NCBI GenBank assembly: GCA_036337765.1
Contig: JAYZDP010000189.1
Span: 1 to 7,455, forward strand
Length of the DNA: 7,455 bases
Reading direction: 5' to 3'
Origin: JAYZDP01 sp036337765
Lineage (GTDB): Bacteria; Acidobacteriota; Thermoanaerobaculia; Multivoradales; Multivoraceae
Position numbers and translations under genes: made by a program. This document shows positions 1 through 4,610 of the stretch, piece by piece. A model generated the notes under the pieces. That model ran no database searches, was not told the DNA's origin, and saw nothing but the letters and a program-made list of their open reading frames with translations. The first letter of the stretch is position 1. The number at the start of each line of letters is the position of its first letter.

Positions 1-1
1 G

Positions 2-145
2 ACCGTGACGTTGATGGCCGAGCGGCTGGTGTCGCGCCGCTATCCGTCACTCGAGCTGAAGGTCAAGATCTTTCCCGACGAAGACCATCTGACCGTGATG
101 CCAATCGCCTACACGCGCGGCGTGCGGTACCTATGGTCTGAATAG
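2..145 (+). CDS. C-terminal fragment of a putative alpha/beta-hydrolase esterase (5' end outside window)
   Basis: Only the last 47 codons are present, open from the left edge to a TAG at 143-145. The visible residues run TVTLMAERLV..., then KIFPDEDHLTVMP and a closing TRGVRYLWSE. The pattern of a strand ending in F-x-x-E-x-H, followed by a hydrophobic stretch and a closing 'RG(L/V)R(Y/F)' segment, is what I recall for the C-termini of Esterase-family (IroE/Fes/esterase D-like) alpha/beta hydrolases. In that case the His at fragment residue 29 would be the catalytic triad histidine. The nucleophile and acid residues lie outside the window, so substrate and localisation cannot be judged. It converges on, and overlaps by 37 bases, the minus-strand acetyltransferase that ends at 109. 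The reading frame is clear; the family call is moderate because so little is seen. Confidence 0.6.
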   Translation, partial: TVTLMAERLVSRRYPSLELKVKIFPDEDHLTVMPIAYTRGVRYLWSE

Positions 146-600
146 CTCGAGGCTTTAGACCTCGCAACAGTCTCCCGATCTCTGAGGTCGAGCGTCATGC
201 GGGCGACGATCTTCTCGACCTCGAGTGCGAGGGTGAAGACCTCTTGCGTCAAGAGGCCTCCCAGTCCCTTGCCGCGCATGCCCTCGGCTACCACCACCCG
301 GATCTCAGCGACGTGACGTGACCAGGCCTGTCGCGAGAGGTGAAGCGTGCTGTAGCCGACCAGGCGCTCGCCTTCGTGGGCGAGGACGGTGTAGATCTCG
401 CCGTCGTCGATCTCGCGGATCCAGGCGTCGACGGCGTCGATGCGTGTGATGTCCCGGCGCAGAAAGAGCAGGTCGTGAGGAGGCAACGCCTTCGCGAACG
501 CGACCATTTCGTCGCGGTCCCCTGCGGTCATGAGTGAGAGGCCGACAGTGACTCCGTCGGTGGTGACGTCTCGTGGAAAGCGGTCGGTCGGTGTCGGCAC
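109..600 (-). CDS. GNAT-family N-acetyltransferase, apparently C-terminally truncated or frameshifted
   Basis: The product is a probable acetyl-CoA-dependent N-acetyltransferase. With the GTG start at 600 it is 163 residues. An in-frame ATG at 531 (MTAGDRDEM...) is the alternative start; neither has a clear Shine-Dalgarno. The core is well preserved: PPHDLLFLRRDITR in the N-terminal region, strand IYTVLA-x5-LVGYSTL, and the acetyl-CoA loop RVVVAEGMRGKGLGGLL, with R-x-x-G-x-G at residues 109-114. After ...KIVARMTLD (residue 138) the sequence loses family character. Relatives, as I recall them, continue for another 40 or so residues with a F-x-x-LGF-x-PEA motif and an 'LRDHV...D' tail, but here about 25 atypical residues lead to a stop inside the neighbouring esterase. 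The +1 frame of this tail reads RGLKPRAIQT, which resembles the missing motif and suggests an indel near 150-185. It may be a pseudogene. It is divergent from the xdhC operon, sharing the 601-680 gap. Confidence 0.65.
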   Translation of the reverse strand: MPTPTDRFPRDVTTDGVTVGLSLMTAGDRDEMVAFAKALPPHDLLFLRRDITRIDAVDAWIREIDDGEIYTVLAHEGERLVGYSTLHLSRQAWSRHVAEIRVVVAEGMRGKGLGGLLTQEVFTLALEVEKIVARMTLDLRDRETVARSKASSYSDHRYRTPRV

Positions 601-668
601 AGGAGCAGCAAGACGGGCATGAAGGTCGGTGGTGGGCGGCTGCCGCCGCAGCCGCGCGGCGGGTAAGA

Positions 669-673
669 TGAGG
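669..673 (+). promoter_or_regulatory. Shine-Dalgarno TGAGG setting the start of the first XdhC ORF
   Basis: TGAGG lies seven bases upstream of the ATG at 681 and supports that start. It sits in the 80-base divergent gap between the GNAT gene and the xdhC operon. TAAGAT at 664-669 loosely resembles a -10 box (4 of 6 to TATAAT), but it overlaps the Shine-Dalgarno and would leave almost no leader, so I do not call it a promoter. Confidence 0.5.
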
Positions 674-680
674 CGCTGGC

Positions 681-992
681 ATGCGAGAGATCCTTCCCGA
701 CGTCGACACCTGGCTTGCCGATGGCCAGGCCGTGGCCGTGGCCACCCTGGTGAAGGCCACCGGCTCGTCGCCCAGGCCCTTGGGCTCAAAGTTGGCAATC
801 TCCAGCTCAGGCAGCATGACTGGCTCGGTCAGCGGGGGATGCGTGGAGGGAGCGGTGTTCGAGGAAGCGCAGGAGGTCCTCGAGACCGGGGTTCCCAAGC
901 GACTCTACTACGGCATCAGCGATGAGCAGGCTTGGTCGGTCGGGCTGACCTGCGGTGGTGAGATCGACGTGCTGGTCGAGAGGCTGGACTGA
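681..992 (+). CDS. XdhC/CoxI-domain protein, short N-terminal-type subunit (molybdenum hydroxylase maturation)
   Basis: A 103-residue protein consisting of only the XdhC_CoxI domain. XdhC-type chaperones bind molybdenum cofactor, protect its sulfurated form and insert it into xanthine dehydrogenase/CO dehydrogenase-type hydroxylases in the cytoplasm. The three hallmark blocks are all present: TGSSPRPLGSKL (27-38), GSVSGGCVE (48-56) and GLTCGGEIDVLVE (88-100). The conserved cysteines are C54 and C91. The Rossmann domain of full-length XdhC is absent, but the next gene encodes it, 26 bases downstream and in a different frame. The stop at 990-992 falls right after the last conserved block, and this two-ORF layout occurs in other bacteria as I recall, so it looks like a natural split rather than a frameshift. 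It is the first gene of the plus-strand operon ending at 3556. Confidence 0.88.
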   Translation: MREILPDVDTWLADGQAVAVATLVKATGSSPRPLGSKLAISSSGSMTGSVSGGCVEGAVFEEAQEVLETGVPKRLYYGISDEQAWSVGLTCGGEIDVLVERLD

Positions 993-993
993 G

Positions 994-1008
994 GCCGGGT
1001 CGCCCGGC
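994..1008 (+). other. Perfect GC hairpin between the two XdhC ORFs
   Basis: GCCGGG (994-999), loop TCG, CCCGGC (1003-1008): a perfect six-pair GC stem that begins two bases after the stop of the short XdhC ORF and ends ten bases before the GTG of the next. There is no T-run after it, so it is not a canonical intrinsic terminator. It could mark an mRNA processing or translation-coupling point, or be a chance product of high GC. Confidence 0.35.
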
Positions 1009-1018
1009 TGGCGCAATC

Positions 1019-1759
1019 GTGAGCTCGAACGGCTCCGTCTTTTCCCGGCTCCGGAAGCTCATCGGTGAGGAGCGCCGGGTGGGGGTCGCCACTCGTATCG
1101 ACGCCGCCGGTCTCGGCACGCAACGCCTCATCCTCCCCGACGAGGATGGCGAGGGATCGCTCGGGCTGGATGCGGATACCGAGGCAGCGGCGCTGACCTC
1201 GTGCCGGGAGCTCTTGGCCGTCGGCTCCAGCCGCGCCTTCGAGCTGCCAGGGCCGGCGGGACCGGTCGAGATCTTCTTCGAGAGCCACGAACCGCCACAG
1301 CGGCTGGTCGTGGTCGGAGCTGTCCACGTCGCCGTTCCGCTGGTGGCGATCGCCAAGGCGATGGGGTTTCACACCATCGTGGTCGATGCCCGCGCGGTGT
1401 ACGCGACCCGCGAGCGCTTTCCCCACGCTGACGAGCTGATCGTGCGCTGGCCGGCCGATGCCCTGAAGGAGATGACGCTTCACGAGTCGACCTACCTGGT
1501 CTTTCTGACTCACGACCCGAAGCTCGACAACCCGGGTCTCGAGATCGCTGTGCGCAGCCGGGCGCGCTACGTGGGTGCCTTGGGTTCGAAGAAGACCCAC
1601 GCCAAACGTGCGACGGCACTCGGGGAGATGGGTCTCGACGCTGCGGAGATCGAGCGAATTCACGCCCCGATCGGGATCAAGATCGGGGGCAGTCGACCGG
1701 AGGAGATCGCCGTGTCGATCGCGGCTGAGATGGTTGCGGCGCGGAATGGCCGTGCCTGA
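1019..1759 (+). CDS. XdhC-family protein with C-terminal Rossmann domain (molybdenum hydroxylase maturation)
   Basis: A 246-residue XdhC-family protein expected to act with the preceding short XdhC ORF in handling and inserting molybdenum cofactor. Residues 1-90 are a weakly conserved lead-in ending in VEIFFESHEPPQRL. The XdhC_C Rossmann domain follows: LVVVGAVHVAVPLV (96-109, where relatives usually read GAGHVA, so the second glycine of the nucleotide loop is Val here), IVVDAR (120-125), THDPKLD (164-170), YVGALGSKKTHAKR (184-197) and the closing signature IHAPIGIKIGGSRPEEIAVSIAAE (214-237). The start is taken as GTG at 1019. It has no convincing Shine-Dalgarno, but no in-frame ATG lies before the conserved part. 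The end overlaps the start of the next gene by 14 bases (1746-1759), implying coupled translation. Confidence 0.87.
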   Translation: MSSNGSVFSRLRKLIGEERRVGVATRIDAAGLGTQRLILPDEDGEGSLGLDADTEAAALTSCRELLAVGSSRAFELPGPAGPVEIFFESHEPPQRLVVVGAVHVAVPLVAIAKAMGFHTIVVDARAVYATRERFPHADELIVRWPADALKEMTLHESTYLVFLTHDPKLDNPGLEIAVRSRARYVGALGSKKTHAKRATALGEMGLDAAEIERIHAPIGIKIGGSRPEEIAVSIAAEMVAARNGRA

Positions 1760-2357
1760 GGCGGTGACCGCAGTGGTTCTCGCGGCCGGCACCTCGTCGC
1801 GCTTTGCCGACGGGGCGAAGCAGCTGGCGAAGATCGCGGCGCAGTCCGTGGTTCGCCGGGTGACGTACGCGGTGGTGCAGAGCGCGTGCGCCGAGACGGT
1901 GGTCGTGACCGGACACGAAGCCGCGACGGTCCTCGGCGAGGTGGCTGCCCTGGGGGTCCGCACGGTTCACAATCCGGACTACGCGTCGGGTCAGAGCGGG
2001 TCGGTCCGAGTCGGTCTCGCCGCGGTGTCTCCGGCCAGCGGGGGTGCGATGTTCGTGCCTTGCGATCAACCGTTTCTGGACACTCGGACCCTCGACGCCA
2101 TTGTCGAGACCTGGCGCCGCGAGGGCGGGATCACGGTGCCATGTCACCACGGGCGTCGCGGTGCGCCGGTGCTATTTCCCCGCTCGCTCTTCGCCGAACT
2201 GGCCGAGATCGAAGGCGACGAAGGAGGACGGCAGATCCTGGCCCGCTACGCCGACGACGTGGTTGGAGTGGAGCTTCCCGATCTGGCTCCGCTCGAGGAC
2301 TTCGACACGGTCGAGATGTTGGCCGCTCTCGTGGAGCGGCACGGAGAGCATCGATGA
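1746..2357 (+). CDS. MobA/MocA-like molybdenum cofactor nucleotidyltransferase
   Basis: A 203-residue NTP transferase of the MobA-like superfamily. By family and neighbourhood it probably transfers CMP (MocA-type, giving molybdopterin cytosine dinucleotide) or GMP to molybdenum cofactor; sequence alone does not settle which. Seen directly: the nucleotide-binding signature LAAGTSSRF with the downstream Lys (12-20, K25), NPDYASGQSGSV (76-87), the metal-binding CDQP (106-109), RRGAPVLFPRSLF (137-149), GDEGGRQIL (157-165) and a late D-x-D in EDFDT (184-188). The length is typical. ATG at 1746 is chosen because conserved sequence begins nine residues later and everything upstream in this frame is antisense-like low-quality sequence. 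Its TGA overlaps the next ATG (ATGA at 2354-2357). CO dehydrogenase/xanthine dehydrogenase-type hydroxylases of the kind served by XdhC often carry the cytosine form, which favours MocA-like activity. Confidence 0.85.
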   Translation: MAVPEAVTAVVLAAGTSSRFADGAKQLAKIAAQSVVRRVTYAVVQSACAETVVVTGHEAATVLGEVAALGVRTVHNPDYASGQSGSVRVGLAAVSPASGGAMFVPCDQPFLDTRTLDAIVETWRREGGITVPCHHGRRGAPVLFPRSLFAELAEIEGDEGGRQILARYADDVVGVELPDLAPLEDFDTVEMLAALVERHGEHR

Positions 2358-3556
2358 GAGGGCGCGCGCTGCATCGGTTGGCGGCCCAGATCCGCGACTA
2401 CGACTGGGGATCGCGTACTTTCCTGTCGGGGATGCGAGGAGCAGGCGAGTCGTCCAGCCCCGAGGCGGAGCTGTGGATCGGCGCGCATCCGGCCGCTGAG
2501 TCGACGGTCGAACTCGAGGCTGGCCAGGTGCCGCTATCGAAAGCCATCGCATCGGACCCGGTCTTCTGGCTGGGCCGAGCCACCGCCGATCGCTTCGACG
2601 GAGCGCTGCCGTTCCTGCTCAAGGTGCTTGCGGTCGAAAAGCCCCTCTCGTTGCAGGCGCACCCGGATCTGGCCGCGGCCGCGAGGGGATTCGAGAGGGA
2701 GCGCCACGCCTCCCCCGACCACCGCAGCTACGTGGATCGTGGCCACAAGCCCGAGATCGTGGTGGCGCTCGAACCCTTCTGGGCCCTGCGCGGGGTCCGA
2801 AGCCGGGCCGACGTACGCGGTGCGCTGGCGGAGATCGCAGAGGCACTCGCGGAGGTCGAGCCGACCGTGCGCGGAGAGGGTGACCTGCGGGCGTTTATTC
2901 TGGCGCTGCTCGGGATGGCGCCGGAAGCCTGGCGCCGAGCGGTGATCGCGATTCGTCAGCACATAGAGGCGACGGATCCAGGCGGTCCCGGTGACCGCTG
3001 GTTCTGGGTCGACACCCTGCTTCGACACCACCCGAACGATGCGGCCTGCCTGAGCCCACTGTTCATGGAGCTAGAGCGCCTTGAGCCCGGTCAGGCCATT
3101 TTTCAGCCGGCCGGGATGCTGCACTGCTACCTGCGCGGTGCTGCGGTCGAGGCGATGGCCAGCTCTGACAACGTGTTACGTGGAGGGTTGAGCTCGAAGC
3201 ACGTGGATCTCGACGAGCTTCTGAACGTTGGCGAGCTCACCGCCTCGGGTCGCGAGGCCCTGTCCCCCTCAGTGCTGGCGGAGGGGGTAGAGACCTGGCG
3301 GACACCGGCGGACGAGTTTCGCCTCTCTCGACTCTCAGCCGAGCCGGCCGGCCGGCCTGTGCCGCTCGGGGGTGCAGGCAGCATCGTGCTTGCGGTCTGC
3401 ACCGGCGGCAGGGGGCGACTGGTCGAGACTCACGACGCGCTGCCGATCGAGGCAGGCCAGGCCGTTGCCGTGGCAGCCGCTGCGGATACTGTTCGCCTGG
3501 AGGCCGAAACACCGGTGACGGTCTTCGCGGCCATGGTGCCTCCTCGCGCCAGCTGA
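2354..3556 (+). CDS. manA: Mannose-6-phosphate isomerase, type I (zinc-dependent)
   Basis: A 400-residue cytosolic enzyme interconverting mannose 6-phosphate and fructose 6-phosphate, the entry to GDP-mannose and mannosylated glycans. Length matches type I PMI (about 390). The zinc ligands of the family are all visible: Q101 and H103 in LQAHPD, E134 in GHKPEIVVAL and H257 in PAGMLHCYLRG. The active-site arginine block SSDNVLRGGLSSKHVD (270-284, R276) and K90 in LPFLLKVLAVEKP are intact. The N-terminus starts with the expected 'IRDYDWGSR' strand (13-21). The ATG at 2354 overlaps the stop of the nucleotidyltransferase as ATGA, with GGAGAG at 2343-2348 as ribosome-binding site, so expression is tied to the molybdenum-cofactor genes. 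This is an unusual partnership with no evident metabolic link. The gene ends at a hairpin shared with the convergent thiamine-binding gene. Confidence 0.93.
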   Translation: MRGRALHRLAAQIRDYDWGSRTFLSGMRGAGESSSPEAELWIGAHPAAESTVELEAGQVPLSKAIASDPVFWLGRATADRFDGALPFLLKVLAVEKPLSLQAHPDLAAAARGFERERHASPDHRSYVDRGHKPEIVVALEPFWALRGVRSRADVRGALAEIAEALAEVEPTVRGEGDLRAFILALLGMAPEAWRRAVIAIRQHIEATDPGGPGDRWFWVDTLLRHHPNDAACLSPLFMELERLEPGQAIFQPAGMLHCYLRGAAVEAMASSDNVLRGGLSSKHVDLDELLNVGELTASGREALSPSVLAEGVETWRTPADEFRLSRLSAEPAGRPVPLGGAGSIVLAVCTGGRGRLVETHDALPIEAGQAVAVAAAADTVRLEAETPVTVFAAMVPPRAS

Positions 3557-3585
3557 CGGCTGAGTCCGCGGACCGGCTCAGCCGT
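3556..3585. terminator. Candidate bidirectional hairpin between convergent genes
   Basis: ACGGCTGAG (3556-3564) pairs perfectly with CTCAGCCGT (3577-3585), a nine-pair stem around a 12-base loop that contains the self-complementary TCCGCGGA. It starts on the last base of the manA stop codon and covers the stop codon of the minus-strand gene (3578-3580). That is the position expected of a shared terminator. No U-tract follows on either strand, so intrinsic termination would be inefficient; mRNA end protection is an alternative. Confidence 0.5.
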
Positions 3586-3889
3586 TGGCGGGGTGGAGTT
3601 TGCTCTCGACGCTCGAGATCTTGTCGGCCAAGCTCTGCTCGCGATCGGTACGTGTGCCGAAGCGCAGGGTCGAGCTGATTCGTGGTGCGCCCATCTCGTG
3701 GACCACCTCGTGGCAGCGGCGAAAGGCCTCGAAGACCGTCTTCCACTCCCCTTCGACGTTGGTGCCGTAGGCGTGCAGCCGAGGCTCAAGACCGGCCTCG
3801 AGAAGGATCTTCTCGCAGGCGGCTACGTAGCGGGAGACCGATACCCCGACACCGATCGGCACCAGGCACAAGTCGGCATGGACCTTCAT
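3578..3889 (-). CDS. Thiamine-binding protein, YkoF/MTH1187 family
   Basis: A 103-residue small cytosolic protein of the Thiamine_BP family (ferredoxin-like alpha/beta fold that binds thiamine or hydroxymethylpyrimidine in characterised members). Family signatures in order: VHADLCLVPIGVGVSVSRYV (3-22), the central LHAYGTNVEGEW (about 38-49), FRRCHEVVHEMGAPRISSTLRFGTR (residues in the second half) and a short charged tail. The size equals the family norm. Start ATG at 3889 is favoured over upstream in-frame codons because a strong GGGAGGGGG ribosome-binding site (3896-3904, minus strand) lies six bases upstream. No thiamine transporter or biosynthesis gene is in the window, so its physiological role here is not indicated. 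It is convergent with manA and divergent from the membrane protein at 3961. Confidence 0.87.
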   Translation of the reverse strand: MKVHADLCLVPIGVGVSVSRYVAACEKILLEAGLEPRLHAYGTNVEGEWKTVFEAFRRCHEVVHEMGAPRISSTLRFGTRTDREQSLADKISSVESKLHPANG

Positions 3890-3895
3890 TCGAAA

Positions 3896-3904
3896 CCCCC
3901 TCCC
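3896..3904 (-). promoter_or_regulatory. Strong ribosome-binding site for the thiamine-binding gene
   Basis: On the minus strand this reads GGGAGGGGG, six bases ahead of the ATG at 3889. It decides the start against the longer in-frame extension to 4006, which would run into the divergent membrane-protein gene. Confidence 0.75.
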
Positions 3905-3960
3905 GCGGTTCGCGCCGGCTGCGGGAAGCCGACCGGCGAAGCGATAGCATAGCCGCGCCG

Positions 3961-4488
3961 ATGCCTGAGTCGATCGCAGCCGTCGACACGTGGCTTCCCG
4001 CCGCACTCGGCGTCGTGCTGATCCTTTTCGGGCGCAAGCTGTTCTGGCTGCTGCTTGGCACGCTGGGCTTTCTCATCGCCTTCAGGCTGGTGACGCAGTT
4101 CGCCGACGACACCCCGGAACTCATGGTCTGGGTGCTCGCCGGGGGTGTTGGTGTAGCGGGGGCTGTCGCGGCGATCTTTCTACAGCGCATAGCGGCGGGA
4201 GTCGCAGGCCTTCTCTTCGGCGGGTATGCCGTCATGTGGCTACTGGACTTCTATGCTGTTGGGTTGGGCAATATCGAATGGCTGATCGTGCTCGTAGGCG
4301 CCGTGGTGGCGGCGGCGCTTGCCGTCGCGGTGCTCGAAGAGACCCTGATGGTGCTTTCTTCGATTCTCGGCGCGGCGCTCCTGGTCGCGGTCTCGGGCCT
4401 CGATGCGGTCGCGGGAGCGATCTTCTTCGTGGCTCTGGTCATCGTCGGCATCACGGCTCAGAAGCGGTCGAACAAGAAGAAAGAGTAG
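3961..4488 (+). CDS. Small multi-pass membrane protein, DUF4203/TMEM198-like
   Basis: A 175-residue integral membrane protein of unknown function. Hydrophobic segments lie at about residues 11-24, 27-46, 54-73, 78-98, 105-125, 127-146 and 149-166, rich in Gly, Ala and Val with small loops (six or seven helices). The tail QKRSNKKKE is strongly basic, which by the positive-inside rule puts the C-terminus in the cytoplasm. The repeated pattern of 'G-x-x-LFG' and 'LGxLGFLIAF' helices and the overall size recall the DUF4203 (TM7S3/TMEM198-like) domain; I rate that family call as moderate. ATG at 3961 is chosen because it directly precedes the first helix; no clear Shine-Dalgarno is visible. TAGCAT at 3945-3950 could be a -10 giving a very short leader, but this is weak. 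Divergent from the thiamine-binding gene across 71 bases. Confidence 0.72.
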   Translation: MPESIAAVDTWLPAALGVVLILFGRKLFWLLLGTLGFLIAFRLVTQFADDTPELMVWVLAGGVGVAGAVAAIFLQRIAAGVAGLLFGGYAVMWLLDFYAVGLGNIEWLIVLVGAVVAAALAVAVLEETLMVLSSILGAALLVAVSGLDAVAGAIFFVALVIVGITAQKRSNKKKE

Positions 4489-4526
4489 CGGCCGACTCCG
4501 CAGGGCTGGTCGCGGGCGGCGGGTTT

Positions 4527-4535
4527 TGCCATAAT
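4527..4535 (+). promoter_or_regulatory. Predicted extended -10 promoter of the sulfite/nitrite reductase operon
   Basis: TGCCATAAT matches the extended -10 pattern TGnTATAAT with one mismatch (TG, one base, then CATAAT at 4530-4535). It lies in an abrupt AT-rich patch (about 4522-4561) within otherwise very GC-rich sequence. No good -35 is found at the usual distance, which fits an extended -10 promoter. The start site would fall near 4542, giving a leader of roughly 70 bases. The dyad at 4532-4561 overlaps it. Confidence 0.5.
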
Positions 4536-4561
4536 TGTGACCTTCTAGGTAACAATTACCT
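4532..4561. promoter_or_regulatory. Overlapping dyads, candidate repressor operator upstream of the reductase gene
   Basis: TAATTGTGACC (4532-4542) and GGTAACAATTA (4548-4558) are inverted copies of each other with 10 of 11 positions matching, spaced by TTCTA. The right half also forms a second, perfect palindrome, AGGTAA-CAA-TTACCT (4547-4561). The dyad overlaps the predicted -10 and transcription start, the classic position for repression. The binding regulator cannot be named from the sequence. The TTGTnACC/GGTnACAA core is of a kind used by several repressor families. Confidence 0.55.
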
Positions 4562-4599
4562 GGAGTCGTTGAGCCAAGCCTTCCCATTTCCGTCAGCGA

Positions 4600-4604
4600 A
4601 AGGA
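4600..4604 (+). promoter_or_regulatory. Shine-Dalgarno deciding the reductase start
   Basis: AAGGA (4600-4604) abuts a first ATG at 4605 but stands six bases before a second in-frame ATG at 4611. Standard spacing therefore favours 4611, giving a protein beginning MTLPSWKDTL. Confidence 0.6.
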
Positions 4605-4610
4605 ATGCCC

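Noticed and set aside
148..164. CGAGG...CCTCG hairpin just after the esterase stop, as a terminator
   Set aside because: Only a five-pair stem, no U-tract, and it lies within the antisense GNAT tail; expected by chance at this GC content.
664..669. TAAGAT as a -10 box for the xdhC operon
   Set aside because: Only 4 of 6 matches, no -35, overlaps the Shine-Dalgarno and would leave a leader of a few bases.
1886..2353. Upstream extension of manA through the nucleotidyltransferase gene
   Set aside because: The extension is Arg-rich, out-of-frame readthrough of the conserved nucleotidyltransferase; PMI homology starts right after the ATG at 2354.
3945..3950. TAGCAT as a -10 box for the membrane-protein gene
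   Set aside because: Weak match, no -35 at the right distance; mentioned in the gene entry only as a possibility.
4489..4525. Terminator after the membrane-protein gene
   Set aside because: Only four-pair stems such as CGAC/GTCG can be drawn before the GGGTTTT; not convincing.
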